Of a stretch of DNA of 64,000 nt, positions 55,859 to 64,000 are shown in pieces. The stretch spans positions 1,156,880 through 1,220,879 of the forward strand of contig CATOSP010000002.1 of assembly GCA_951812625.1 (NCBI GenBank). Reading direction: 5' to 3'. Each line of letters begins with the position of its first letter. The first letter of the stretch is position 1. The notes below the pieces were generated by a model. It made no database searches and was not told where the DNA came from. It saw only the letters and a program-made list of their open reading frames with translations. Source of the DNA: an uncultured Dehalococcoidia bacterium. GTDB taxonomy: Bacteria > Chloroflexota > Dehalococcoidia > Lucifugimonadales > UBA3495. A program made the translations under genes and the position numbers.

Positions 55859-57319
55859 CTATCGCTGCCTGGACAGGAAGTCCTGTACCTTCCCGACCAG
55901 CTCCTCCGGATCGTACCTGTCCCACAGGATGCTCGCGTTGCGCATCCAGTCCCCTTGGAAGTAACGCTCATACAGGACCTGACGTGAGCCGAAGGCGCTG
56001 CACGCTAGGTCCCATGCCAGGTGGAAGAGCTGCACCCGCTCCCTGGCCGAAGCCGTGTCGGTGTCCAGGTACCTCTCGATTTCTTCCCCCAACGGCCCGT
56101 CGAAGTCTACCTCGGACGGCAGGGCCATCAGGCTGCTGGACCCGAGAAGCTGGATGATCTCCGCCATTCTCGGGTACATCCGGATGAACAGGTTTCGCGC
56201 CACCGTAATCGGAATCAGCGCCGGACACATCACTCCCCACTCGTCCAGTTCCGCTTGGGTCTCCGCCGCCAGCAGAAGCGCCTTCATGATCTCCAGGTTC
56301 TCGATGAGTTCCGCCAGCAGGGCTTGTAGCTGCGGAATTGCCTCGGATCCCAGGGTTCGCACCATGAGGCTCGCCACTCCCAGCACGAACTCGCACTTGG
56401 CCACGTTCTTCGTGACCACCTGGTGCCCCGAGTGGTTGTACTGGTTCGTCTCGGGACTCAGCCCGTTCGCAAGCTCAACATCTCCGAACAGGAACACCCG
56501 TTCCCAGGGCACCAGCACATCGTCCATGAAGACGATGGCGTCCATCTCTTCAAACCTGGATCCCAGCGGATGGTCGAAGGTGGATCGGTCCAGGTCGAAA
56601 CTTTCCCTGCACAGGAACCGCAGCCCCGGTGTGTCGCACGGGATGGAAAAGGCAAAAGCATAACGCCACGCGTCCTCGCTTCCCGCTAGTTGCGCATTGC
56701 GCACCGGGTATACCGCGATCTCGTCCGATAGCGGCCCCAGCGTTGCAAGCACCCTCGGACCTCGCACGATGAGCCCCGCATCAGTCTCCTTCTGGACGGC
56801 CATCGCTACGCTGGTGCTGTAATGCCTGCTTGTTGCGGCGGGACGCCGGTTCCGCTGCAAGTTCACCAGTGTATGAGTCAACGTTAGGTCGTTTTCCCGG
56901 ACGTATTCATAGTAGTTGATGATGTTCTGCTTGAATTCAGGCCGATTGCGCGCGAAGTAGTCTCCGGCCCCGGCCATTGACATGATGCTCACGTTGAGAA
57001 AGTCCGGAGTTCGGCCCATCATGCCGTAACTCGTCTCAGCCCAGTGGGCCATCATGATCCGGCGGCGGCGGAGGTCTTCGATTGTCCGCGGCATAAGGAA
57101 CGAAAGGCCTACCGGGTCGCCGGTGGTCGGGGATGTGTAGACCATCTCATCCCGGTACTCCGGGTCATGTTGCATGTCGTAGAGCCCGGCAACCGAGCGC
57201 GCTCCGTTGGCCAGGCCCTTGAATGATGTTACATCCTCGACCTTCTCGCCCCGGAGGTAGACTTCAATCGGCCTGGCCCGCAGCCCTTCAAGGTATTGTT
57301 CTCCCGTCCGTGCTGGCAT
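55859..57319 (-). CDS. hpaB: 4-hydroxyphenylacetate 3-hydroxylase (HpaB)-family oxygenase
   Basis: This 486-residue protein follows the two-component FADH2-dependent hydroxylase family throughout: RTGEQYLEGLRARPIEVYLRGEKVEDVT, LTHTLVNLQRNRRP, FDHPLGSRFEEMDAIVFMDDVLVPWERVF and a helical C-terminus. HpaB enzymes hydroxylate phenols using FADH2 supplied by a separate reductase. No HpaC reductase is adjacent. The family also includes 4-hydroxybutyryl-CoA dehydratase-like members, so the substrate is open. It is divergent from the MFS gene at 57618. Confidence 0.88.
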   Translation of the reverse strand: MPARTGEQYLEGLRARPIEVYLRGEKVEDVTSFKGLANGARSVAGLYDMQHDPEYRDEMVYTSPTTGDPVGLSFLMPRTIEDLRRRRIMMAHWAETSYGMMGRTPDFLNVSIMSMAGAGDYFARNRPEFKQNIINYYEYVRENDLTLTHTLVNLQRNRRPAATSRHYSTSVAMAVQKETDAGLIVRGPRVLATLGPLSDEIAVYPVRNAQLAGSEDAWRYAFAFSIPCDTPGLRFLCRESFDLDRSTFDHPLGSRFEEMDAIVFMDDVLVPWERVFLFGDVELANGLSPETNQYNHSGHQVVTKNVAKCEFVLGVASLMVRTLGSEAIPQLQALLAELIENLEIMKALLLAAETQAELDEWGVMCPALIPITVARNLFIRMYPRMAEIIQLLGSSSLMALPSEVDFDGPLGEEIERYLDTDTASARERVQLFHLAWDLACSAFGSRQVLYERYFQGDWMRNASILWDRYDPEELVGKVQDFLSRQR

Positions 57320-57617
57320 AACGCCACCTCCGCCAGTGGATTACCCACGCCACCCACGAGGCTCTCGTCCCCGTGAGGTGGTGGTGGTCTGGATTCCTCC
57401 ATGTGCCGTGCCGTCCCGGAGATTGGAACGACTCGGTACACAATCATACTATAGCTGGTCGTGCCCACAGGCCATGCGTTTACAGTTGCGGCTGCGGACC
57501 AAGAGCCTCCAAGCCGTCGCCAACAACCCATTCCTTTACGCCCCGGAGAGAGTAAAATAGTGCAGCCCTTCGCACAGTCATTGACAAATGTAACCGGTGC
57601 TATCTAGGAGACCCTGT

Positions 57618-58886
57618 TTGCAGCGCTCCCCCAGGGACCGTTCCCCCCTGTCGTCCGTCCTGGCGCATAGCCAGTTCCGCGCCCTCTGGTGCGTCGGAAC
57701 CCTCCATGAATTCGCCAGGAGGATGGAGTTGCTGGTCTTTAGTTGGCTCATCCTCCAAGTCACCGACTCCTATTTCCAGTTAGGGCTCGTCCTATTCTTC
57801 AACAACGTGCCCAGGCCGCTTCTCGCCTTCTTCTCCGGGATTATCGCAGACCGGGTAAACCGGCAGTTGGTCCTCTTCGTTTCCCAAATTGCTACAACTC
57901 TGACCTCACTGATCGTCCTTGGATTGCTCGTCTACGACATAAGCCTCGTCAAGCCTTGGATGGTCTATTGCGCTATCCTCCAGCAGGGCGCGAGCCGCGC
58001 GCTGGAAGACCCTTCCCGGCGCACGGCAATACTCGACGTCGTTGGCGAAACTCGGCTGGTCAACGCTCTATCCCTTGACGTAATCAGCCATACCACGGGG
58101 AAAATGGTAGGGCCGATATTGGGTGGCGTCCTTCTGGACACTGTGGGCTATTCGGGTGCTTATGTATTCGTCATCGTGGTGCATCTGGTGAACCTGGGCA
58201 TACTTACCCGGCTCAGGGTGCCGCCCGTCGTCCAGAACCTGCAACGTGAACCCGTGCTTCAGAGCCTTGGTGTGGCGATCAGGTATGCTGTGGCCAGCCC
58301 TGCGCTGGCTGGAATGCTCTACGTCACCATCATAATGAATGCCCTGGTGTTCCCGATACAGCAGTTCATACCCGCCATCGGGCGTGACCACCTGCACGTA
58401 AGCGCGACGTTGGTCGGCCTATTGGTGGCAGCCGACGGGTTCGGTCAACTCGCCGGAGCGGGACTGATGGCTATGCGAAGGCAGGTCACCTATCACGGCC
58501 GGATCTTCGTCGGCGGGTCCATTGGCATAACCATCACCGCCATCATGTTCGTCTGGTCTCCTTGGTACGCCCTTGCATTCTGCCTGCTGGCAGTGGGCGG
58601 ACTGGGTCAGTCCGGCTTCGCCACCATGCAGAGCGCCATCACCATGCTCGCCGCCCCTCAGGACATGCGCGGTCGCATGATGGGCCTTCTCAGTTTCTGC
58701 ATCGGCGTCGGCACACCCGTCGGAGTCCTGGAGATGGGTTACCTCGCCTCGGCGTTTATGCTTCAGGGCGCCATAAGCGCTAATCTGCTGGCCGGGTTGC
58801 TTCTGATGCTGCCCGTGGTGGTCCGGGGCCAGCTCGTATGGCAACCCCTCCGGCAGGTCTCAACAGACGCTGGGCGAACCGCGTAA
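57618..58886 (+). CDS. MFS exporter (MFS_3/EntS-like)
   Basis: TTG 57618 is chosen as start because AGGAG (57606-57610) is 7 nt upstream; a GTG at 57597 has no site. The 422-residue protein has twelve helices and the family region WLILQVTDSYFQLGLVLFFNNVPRPLLAFFSGIIADRVNRQ (motif A-like), and later GRMMGLLSFCIGVGTPVGVLEMG. The EntS/MFS_3 group exports siderophores, drugs or metabolites. Divergence from the HpaB-family gene over a 300-bp gap suggests shared control. Confidence 0.82.
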   Translation: MQRSPRDRSPLSSVLAHSQFRALWCVGTLHEFARRMELLVFSWLILQVTDSYFQLGLVLFFNNVPRPLLAFFSGIIADRVNRQLVLFVSQIATTLTSLIVLGLLVYDISLVKPWMVYCAILQQGASRALEDPSRRTAILDVVGETRLVNALSLDVISHTTGKMVGPILGGVLLDTVGYSGAYVFVIVVHLVNLGILTRLRVPPVVQNLQREPVLQSLGVAIRYAVASPALAGMLYVTIIMNALVFPIQQFIPAIGRDHLHVSATLVGLLVAADGFGQLAGAGLMAMRRQVTYHGRIFVGGSIGITITAIMFVWSPWYALAFCLLAVGGLGQSGFATMQSAITMLAAPQDMRGRMMGLLSFCIGVGTPVGVLEMGYLASAFMLQGAISANLLAGLLLMLPVVVRGQLVWQPLRQVSTDAGRTA

Positions 58887-59065
58887 ATCGGCCCCCTTCA
58901 AGCAGGCCGTTGCAGTTCTGCAGTCCCAGGGCTCACCCACTGGGGTATGGACCGAGCTTGCTCCGGTACACCGGAAGGGTTATATTCTCGGTAGCCGCCC
59001 CTCCGGTTGCGTGCCACCGGCTGGCGCTCCGACTGCGGCGGAAACAAGTTAGCCACGGGGATGAT

Positions 59066-59644
59066 ATGCCGCAAGTCTTCAATTGGCCGGGCCGACTCAG
59101 GGACATGGCCGACTTCGTGGGCTTCGACCAGGCCGATTTGGACCTGGTCCAGTCAACCGCCGACGTAGTGTTGGAAAACGCCGACTGGCTGACCGCCACC
59201 GTATACGACAACTTCCTCGAAAACCCGGAGACCCGGAAGTTCTTCGTCAACCAGAAGGGCGAGGTCGATGAGACCCGCCTGGATCGCCGCAAGCACACCC
59301 TCGCACGCTGGCTCAGGGGTTCCATCGGCTTCCAGTTGGACCAGGACTACCCCATCCGCGCTCTGGCCACCGGCATCGTCCACAGCCACCCTCCGAGCCA
59401 CCGCGCCCACCTGGGTTCCATCCCTGCCCGGTTTATGATTGGCACCATGTCATTCATCCAGACCGCGATGTCCAACCTGCTCAAGGACGAGATGGATGAT
59501 CCGGTGGAGGCGATGCGCGCGTCTATCGCCTGGAACAAGCTGCTGATGCTCCAGTTGGATGTCATGCTGGCCGGGTACATGGTGGAGACGCCCACCGAAC
59601 CAACCGAGGTTCCTGAGCACCTCCGGCATCTCATGGCCGATTAG
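59066..59644 (+). CDS. Protoglobin-family protein
   Basis: The start is ATG 59066 (GGGGAT upstream). The 192-residue protein resembles single-domain protoglobins: FVGFDQADLDLVQSTADVVLEN, LTATVYDNFLENPETRKFF, RWLRGSIG and ATGIVHSHPPSHRAHLGSIPARFMIGTMSFIQ, where the first His is the likely heme ligand. Protoglobins bind O2, CO or NO. No sensor or cyclase domain is attached. Confidence 0.78.
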   Translation: MPQVFNWPGRLRDMADFVGFDQADLDLVQSTADVVLENADWLTATVYDNFLENPETRKFFVNQKGEVDETRLDRRKHTLARWLRGSIGFQLDQDYPIRALATGIVHSHPPSHRAHLGSIPARFMIGTMSFIQTAMSNLLKDEMDDPVEAMRASIAWNKLLMLQLDVMLAGYMVETPTEPTEVPEHLRHLMAD

Positions 59645-59732
59645 CGCCCACCCCGGTTGCGGACAAGCCCTTTCCGCCTCCCACCAGTCGGCACGGTGCA
59701 ACGGGGCGACGTTCTCAGAAGGAGAGTATCTG

Positions 59733-60164
59733 ATGACAAAAGTATTGGTGATCCAGGGAGCCGGGATGAACATGCGTGGCAAGGCGCAGGTCGAGATCTT
59801 CGGCCCCACCACTCTTGACCAGATGAATGAGCAGATTCTGGGTTACGGCGAAGCCCTCGGCGTCGATGTCGAGGTGTTCCACTCCAACATTGAAGGAGAG
59901 GTCGTCAACGCCCTGTACGATGCGCACGAAGGAGATGTGGATGCCGTGCTCATCAACCCGGCAGGCTACACCACCGGCACCGGCCCCCTGCTCGGAGCAA
60001 TCGGGCAAGTGCGCTACCCCGTGATCGAGGTCCACGCATCCAACCCCACCTCGCGGGGCACAATCTCAAAGGTCCTGCCCACCTGCAAAGGCTCGGTATA
60101 TGGCTTCGGCGTCTACGGGTACTACCTCGCCTTGGAAGCCGTCAAGCACATGGTCGAAGGCTGA
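59733..60164 (+). CDS. Type II dehydroquinase (AroQ)-fold protein lacking several catalytic residues
   Basis: This 143-residue protein starts at ATG 59733, with AAGGAG 8 nt upstream. The fold is that of AroQ: MTKVLVIQGAGMNMRG, EGEVVNALYDAHEGDVDAVLINPAGYT, PVIEVHASNPTSRGT and GFGVYGYYLALEAV. By alignment from memory with the M. tuberculosis enzyme, Asn75 and His101 are kept. The catalytic Tyr24 becomes Phe23, the nearby Arg becomes Ala18, His81 becomes Thr and Arg112 becomes Ser. Ordinary shikimate-pathway dehydratase activity is therefore doubtful. It follows the protoglobin gene by 88 bp. Confidence 0.8.
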   Translation: MTKVLVIQGAGMNMRGKAQVEIFGPTTLDQMNEQILGYGEALGVDVEVFHSNIEGEVVNALYDAHEGDVDAVLINPAGYTTGTGPLLGAIGQVRYPVIEVHASNPTSRGTISKVLPTCKGSVYGFGVYGYYLALEAVKHMVEG

Positions 60165-60219
60165 GACCGACCAGCCGGTAGGCTAAACTCATCCCGGTAA
60201 ATTCTGGCGATGGAAACAT

Positions 60220-60243
60220 GGGCGAGGGAATTCTCCCTCGCCC
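60220..60243. terminator. Hairpin between convergent genes
   Basis: A perfect 10-bp stem GGGCGAGGGA (60220-60229) and TCCCTCGCCC (60234-60243), loop ATTC, lies between the AroQ-like gene and a convergent minus-strand gene. The T-run is weak, so it may act in both directions. Confidence 0.6.
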
Positions 60244-60270
60244 GGACGCTACGTGTGAATTCCTCGCCGC

Positions 60271-60462
60271 CTAGTCGCAGCGCAGGCAGCGCGTCTCCGT
60301 GAACACCGATTCATGAACGTCGGGGCTGCTCAACAGGTAGTCCACGACAATGCGGACAACTTTGCTCTCGTCGGGAATGTTGTACCGGTCCTTGGCCGAC
60401 CGTAGAAACGCCATCTGGTCGTTGGTCAACTCGATCTCAAACGCTTGCTTGGCTCCTGCCAT
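60271..60462 (-). CDS. Small ribbon-helix-helix-like protein with C-terminal CxxC
   Basis: The start is ATG 60462, with GGAG 9 nt upstream; a longer frame to 60498 is not needed. The 63-residue protein reads AFEIELTNDQMAFLRSAKDRYNIPDESKVVRIVVDYLLSS, a beta strand and two helices like a ribbon-helix-helix DNA-binding domain. It ends ESVFTETRCLRCD with a CxxC that might bind metal. It sits 64 bp from the exonuclease III gene on the same strand. Confidence 0.6.
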   Translation of the reverse strand: MAGAKQAFEIELTNDQMAFLRSAKDRYNIPDESKVVRIVVDYLLSSPDVHESVFTETRCLRCD

Positions 60463-60526
60463 ATCAAAAACTCCACTACTATGTGATTTGTCGCGCATCT
60501 AGCGGACTAACGGGCGCGATTCCGAT

Positions 60527-61300
60527 TCAGGCGATGTCTATTCCCACAGGACAGTGGTCCGACCCCAAAACATCCGGAAAGATGTAAGCGCCCTTGAGCC
60601 TTGACGTCAGATCTTCGCTGACGAAAAAGTAATCAATGCGCCACCCAACATTCCGGTCCCGTGCCCGGGTCATCTGGTCCCAGTACGTGTAGTTCCCTGG
60701 CTCCTGGTTGTATTCCCGAAACGTATCTACGTATCCGTGAGAGATGAATTTGTCCATCCACTCTCGCTCTATTGGCAGGAACCCCGAGACTTTCTCGTTG
60801 GGACCCGGCCTCGCCAGGTCAATCGCCCTGTGGGCCGTGTTCAGGTCTCCGCAGACGACGATACTCCTGCCATTGCTCCGCGTCTGCTCCACGAACTCGA
60901 GAAACGAGTCGTAGAAGCTCATCTTGTAATCGAGCCTCTCCGTGGACGACTGCCCGTTGGGGTAGTAGATGTTGAACAGCGTAAAATCAGGATAGTCGGC
61001 GATGACAACCCGTCCTTCCCGGTCAAACTCCTCGATTCCAAACCCGAATCTAACCTGCTCCGGTTCGGTCTTGGAGTAAAGACCAACTCCACTGTACCCC
61101 TTCCGCTCACAGGTAGAGAAGTAGGAGTGGTAGCCCTCAACGTTCCTGACCGCCGCCGGCAACTGCTCCGGTGTTGCCTTGGTCTCCTGTAGACACAGAA
61201 TGTCCGGGTTGGCGGCGCCGAACCACTCCAGGAAGCCCTTGCGGTGGGCCGCCCTCAGGCCATTGACGTTCCATGACAGCGCACGTATGGGACCGGGCAT
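60527..61300 (-). CDS. xthA: Exodeoxyribonuclease III
   Basis: The start is ATG 61300 (GGAGAG upstream); 27 earlier in-frame codons have no ribosome site. The 257-residue protein has the exonuclease III/AP endonuclease motifs: [32 protein letters not shown] (metal Glu), [37 protein letters not shown] and GSDHCPVGI (catalytic His). It repairs abasic sites and degrades 3' ends. It is complete, with normal length. Confidence 0.95.
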   Translation of the reverse strand: MPGPIRALSWNVNGLRAAHRKGFLEWFGAANPDILCLQETKATPEQLPAAVRNVEGYHSYFSTCERKGYSGVGLYSKTEPEQVRFGFGIEEFDREGRVVIADYPDFTLFNIYYPNGQSSTERLDYKMSFYDSFLEFVEQTRSNGRSIVVCGDLNTAHRAIDLARPGPNEKVSGFLPIEREWMDKFISHGYVDTFREYNQEPGNYTYWDQMTRARDRNVGWRIDYFFVSEDLTSRLKGAYIFPDVLGSDHCPVGIDIA

Positions 61301-61450
61301 TTCGACTCTCCGGCTAGCTCTGAAACTTCGGTGCTTGGGCGTGGCTCCTATGTATATCGACTGCAAATTTTGGGCCAGCAAGGGCGCTGCCTATATGGCA
61401 TCCCTCGCTGGCCTGACCATGCTGGAAATTCGGACTGGCTGACCCGGGTG

Positions 61451-61672
61451 CTACGGGAAGAGCGTTTCCCCAGTCTCTTCGTCCACCACCGTAATCGCGC
61501 TGACCGGGCAGTTCTCCGCCGCCTCGAGGATGTTCTCTTCTGTATCACCCTCGGGGTCAGCTACCTCGGATTGGCCGTTTTCGTTGATGACGAACACCTT
61601 CGAAGCGAAGGTTTCACACATGCGGTTCCCTACGCAGATATCGTGATCAACGCTAATACGAAGCTTGGCCAC
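61451..61672 (-). CDS. Ferredoxin ([3Fe-4S]/[4Fe-4S] type) partner of the P450
   Basis: The GTG start at 61672 follows GGGAGGT. The 73-residue protein has HDICVGNRMCETFASKVFVINENGQ and ENCPVSAITV. Residues C-x5-C and a later CP are the ligands of a single-cluster bacterial ferredoxin, with the second position usually Cys replaced by Asn-Arg, typical for [3Fe-4S] P450-associated ferredoxins. It lies 61 bp downstream of a P450 on the same strand and is its likely electron donor. Confidence 0.9.
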   Translation of the reverse strand: MAKLRISVDHDICVGNRMCETFASKVFVINENGQSEVADPEGDTEENILEAAENCPVSAITVVDEETGETLFP

Positions 61673-61733
61673 GGCTTACCTCCCTATTCCATCGAGGGAT
61701 GTATCCCACCTGTGCGAACCGGCCCCGCGCCTG

Positions 61734-62981
61734 TTATGGGGCAGCGTTCTCGAGTGACACCGGCAGATTCTTCAAGGACCGGAAAGTGACGCTGGGCTGG
61801 TACTCGAACTCGTCCGTCTCCAGGGTAATCTTGTCGTACCGCTCTGCCAGGGACTTGAAAGCCTCCTGGGCCTCGAGCCGGGCCAGGGTCGCGCCCAGGC
61901 AGTGATGAATGCCGGACCCGAAAGCCACGTGAGTATTGGGCCAGCGGGTGATGTCGAAGGTATCTGGCTCGGGGTGCTTGTCCGGGTCCCGGTTAGCGCT
62001 GGAGATGAACCACCGGATGCGGTCCCCCTCCTTGAGCAGCTTGCCGCCCAGTTCCACGTCTTCTGATGCAATCCTCTGGATGGACTTCACCGGCGGATCA
62101 TAGCGCAGGCATTCCTCTGTGGCCCGCACCACCGCATTCGGGGAATCCAGGGTGTCTTCCTTCAGCAACTGCCACTGTTCCGGGTGCTGCATGAACGCCA
62201 GGGTGCCGTTGCATATAAGATTGATCGTCGTCTCGTGACCGGCCAGCAACAGCAGGATCGCGTCCGCGATCACCTCGTCGCGGGTCAGGACGCCATTCTT
62301 CCCTCCGCTCGTCAGCACGGAAAGCAGGTTGTCCTCGTCCGTCGGCAGGTCCATGTGCATGTCCACCATGGGCGCGAGGTAGTCCTGCAGTTCCTTGATC
62401 CCGTCAACCAGGGGCTGCATACGGTCCGCTTCACCCCGCCCGATGAACAGAAGTTTCTCAGCCATTGAGCGAATGAACTGCCGGTCCTGGTAGGGCATCC
62501 CCATCATCTGGGCGATGATGAACAGCGGCAACGGCGTGGCGAAGTCTTTCATCACGTCCATCTTGCCGTTCTGGTCTGCCTCATCCAGCATGTCCCTGAT
62601 GACCTGCTGGACCATCGGACGCCACATCTCCATCGACTTGGGGTTGAACCACTTGTGCACTACCTTGCGCTGGTCGGTGTGTACCGGCCGGTCGTGCTGG
62701 ATGAACCAGTCCATGAAGAACTCGCGCATGTAAGCGTACAGTCCCATGTCCGACTCGTCGATCGCTGGGTACGGCGGGCGCTTGTCCCGGGCCCAGAACT
62801 CCGACGAGAACAATTCATGATTACGGGTCATCCATACCAGGTCGTCGTGCTTGGTGATGACCCAAAGCTCGTAGAGTTCGTTCCAGTAGACCGGGTCCTC
62901 GTCCCTGATCTTTCCGTAGTAAGAGTAAGGGTCGGCGATAGCCTCTCCGGTGAACATATCGTCGGTGATCGAAGTTACCAT
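61734..62981 (-). CDS. Cytochrome P450
   Basis: This 415-residue enzyme has the I-helix LLLLAGHETTINLI (AGxET), the K-helix ExxR in ATEECLRYDPPVK, and the heme loop VAFGSGIHHCLGATLARLEAQ with Cys ligand. It belongs to the soluble bacterial class that uses a small ferredoxin, encoded directly downstream. The start is ATG 62981 after GGGTGGGGGAT. The substrate is unknown; hydroxylation of a hydrophobic compound is inferred. Confidence 0.95.
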   Translation of the reverse strand: MVTSITDDMFTGEAIADPYSYYGKIRDEDPVYWNELYELWVITKHDDLVWMTRNHELFSSEFWARDKRPPYPAIDESDMGLYAYMREFFMDWFIQHDRPVHTDQRKVVHKWFNPKSMEMWRPMVQQVIRDMLDEADQNGKMDVMKDFATPLPLFIIAQMMGMPYQDRQFIRSMAEKLLFIGRGEADRMQPLVDGIKELQDYLAPMVDMHMDLPTDEDNLLSVLTSGGKNGVLTRDEVIADAILLLLAGHETTINLICNGTLAFMQHPEQWQLLKEDTLDSPNAVVRATEECLRYDPPVKSIQRIASEDVELGGKLLKEGDRIRWFISSANRDPDKHPEPDTFDITRWPNTHVAFGSGIHHCLGATLARLEAQEAFKSLAERYDKITLETDEFEYQPSVTFRSLKNLPVSLENAAP

Positions 62982-63028
62982 TTATCCCCCACCCGTGTAG
63001 GTTATGATTCGGACTTTGAATGGAACAT

Positions 63029-63053
63029 ATTATAACATGCGGGCTGATGTCAA
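63029..63053 (-). promoter_or_regulatory. Likely promoter of the P450-ferredoxin operon
   Basis: On the minus strand TTGACA (63053-63048) precedes a perfect TATAAT (63034-63029), but only 13 nt lie between them. With the overlapping TATGTT as -10 the spacing is 18. It is about 50 nt from the P450 start, just downstream of the preceding gene's stop. Confidence 0.55.
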
Positions 63054-63064
63054 TGCCGTTCCAC

Positions 63065-64000
63065 TTAGGGCTGAATCAGCACTCGTACCGACCCATCCGT
63101 GTCCTTCCGATGGGTGATTACTCTATGCTCCCCCTGCTCTGCCCAGAGTATCACGTCGTAGATGTTCAGGGCGTCGGCCAGGATTGCCTCGACCAGTGAG
63201 TCGTGGTCCAGCTCTATTTGGCGGGTCAGCGCGGCTATAACCCCGGCGCAACTCTTGCCACGGCCGTCAATGACGATCCAGCCATTCCCGGAACCGTTGC
63301 CGGGAATCGACAGTGGTTCGTGATGGACGTCAAGTTCACCACTCTTGCGCAGGTCCACCTGCCGCTTGAACTCCGAGACCTTCTCCCACGTCACCGCTTT
63401 GCCCCGGTCGCCTTCTCCGCAGACAGCCCCCCGGACGCCGACGATGTCCGGGTTCACCCGTGCCAGCTCGTCCAGGTCCTCGATGCGCAGGTGTCCTGAC
63501 AGCGCGGTGCTGAGACCCAACTGCTTGCCCTGGAAGACCATCTCTTTCAGTTCGTTCTCAGGGATGAAGTCGAACAGGTTTCGGCCATCCTTGGTCAACG
63601 TGTCTATCAGGAAGCCGTCGCACTGCCCTTCCTTGGCCAACTGTACCATGCACTTCGGGTCCAGACCGCCGTACAGATGGTTGTCGGCGAACAGTGACCC
63701 GACAAGCTTCGTGTTTGTTCCCGCCATGGCCTCCCGCGACTGGATCAACGTCTCACGGGCAGTCTCATAATCGGTGTTGCAGAAGCCCACCTTTACTGAT
63801 GTCGCATTCAGCGCCGCCGCCGCGTATGCCGCCATGGCAACGGTACCTGGCTGGCTCGGCACCACTCCCAGCGTAACGCTCACGTGGTTCTCTGGCGCAA
63901 TCCTTGACCGCACCTGGTGTACCACGTTCGGGTGTCCGGAACCCACCACGGCCTCTTGCAGATTCTTGACATCCACAACGTCTGCCCCGCCGCGTTCAGC
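63065..64000 (-). CDS. mfnB: MfnB-like synthase with TusA-like C-terminal domain, 5' partial
   Basis: The frame is open past the right edge, so the N-terminus is missing. Counting from the in-frame codon at 63976, residues 1-210 match (5-formylfuran-3-yl)methyl phosphate synthase: VDVKNLQEAVVGSGHP, VSVTLGVVPSQPGTVAMAA, SVKVGF, IDTLTKDGRNLFDF and VGVRGAVCGEGDRGK, with the three family lysines (DVKN, VKVG, TKDG) kept. The C-terminus (about 230-303) reads VIDGRGKSCAGVIAALTRQI, then DALNIYDVILWAEQGEHRVI. This resembles a TusA/SirA sulfurtransferase domain with one Cys (243). MfnB makes a methanofuran precursor from triose phosphate; bacteria with H4MPT-type C1 pathways have homologues. Confidence 0.8.
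   Translation of the reverse strand, partial: AERGGADVVDVKNLQEAVVGSGHPNVVHQVRSRIAPENHVSVTLGVVPSQPGTVAMAAYAAAALNATSVKVGFCNTDYETARETLIQSREAMAGTNTKLVGSLFADNHLYGGLDPKCMVQLAKEGQCDGFLIDTLTKDGRNLFDFIPENELKEMVFQGKQLGLSTALSGHLRIEDLDELARVNPDIVGVRGAVCGEGDRGKAVTWEKVSEFKRQVDLRKSGELDVHHEPLSIPGNGSGNGWIVIDGRGKSCAGVIAALTRQIELDHDSLVEAILADALNIYDVILWAEQGEHRVITHRKDTDGSVRVLIQP

Noticed and set aside
57580..57606. TTGACA near 57581 followed by TATCTA as a promoter of the MFS gene
   Set aside because: Spacing is only about 14 nt and the start would fall inside the ribosome site region, so it was not listed.

Overview
The window looks like part of a Chloroflexota genome, most likely a marine or sponge-associated SAR202/Dehalococcoidia-type lineage. 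This is an inference. It rests on long Pro/Thr linkers (PTPTPNPTYTP-type) in lipoproteins, on three luciferase-like flavin oxidoreductases together with an HpaB-family hydroxylase, a P450 and an MfnB homologue, and on the general codon and GC character. No rRNA or other taxonomic marker is present.

Left part (1-18.9 kb): a giant surface protein open at the left edge (two leucine-rich-repeat blocks, about nine fibronectin-III modules, five CARDB modules) is followed by four tandem genes for ankyrin-repeat proteins, three of them with clear lipoprotein signals. On the minus strand lies an eight-gene MoxR-Bat operon (moxR, DUF58, a BatD/DUF4381-like gene, batA, batB, batC, batD, batE) whose genes are packed with 4-8 nt overlaps or gaps of 1-8 nt.

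Middle part (19.0-34.9 kb) is a mobile-element graveyard. It holds an apparently intact IS630-family element inserted at the 3' end of a leucine-rich-repeat gene already broken by a 10-bp duplication, a decayed IS1182-like transposase, a decayed ISAs1-like element with 20-bp ends, IS630 and ISAs1 scraps, a complete IS701-family element, and a headless tyrosine recombinase followed by tRNA-Lys. Host genes here are mostly damaged: a frameshifted YihY-family protein with a long N-terminal extension, a nitroreductase with a run-on tail, a sugar epimerase split at a G8 tract, a broken polytopic membrane protein, and the tail of an iron-type ABC binding protein.

Right part (35-64 kb) returns to dense metabolic coding with scattered pseudogenes. 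It contains msrA, three LLM-class flavin oxidoreductases, an NMT1-like binding protein, an amidase, an arylsulfotransferase-family propeller, alpha/beta hydrolases (one translationally coupled to an LLM oxidoreductase), MFS transporters, a threonine-aldolase-type lyase, an HpaB-family hydroxylase, a protoglobin, an AroQ-fold protein lacking several catalytic residues, exonuclease III, and a P450-ferredoxin pair. At the right edge is an MfnB-like protein that appears fused to a TusA-like domain. The general picture is an oxidative catabolic repertoire: flavin, P450 and hydroxylase oxidation, then epoxide, ester and amide hydrolysis, with export or import by MFS and ABC components.

No CRISPR array, restriction system or recognisable defence island was seen. 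The most unusual items are the MfnB-TusA fusion, the active-site-depleted AroQ homologue, the YihY protein with an unknown 360-residue extension, the ankyrin lipoprotein cluster and the tRNA-derived fragments.
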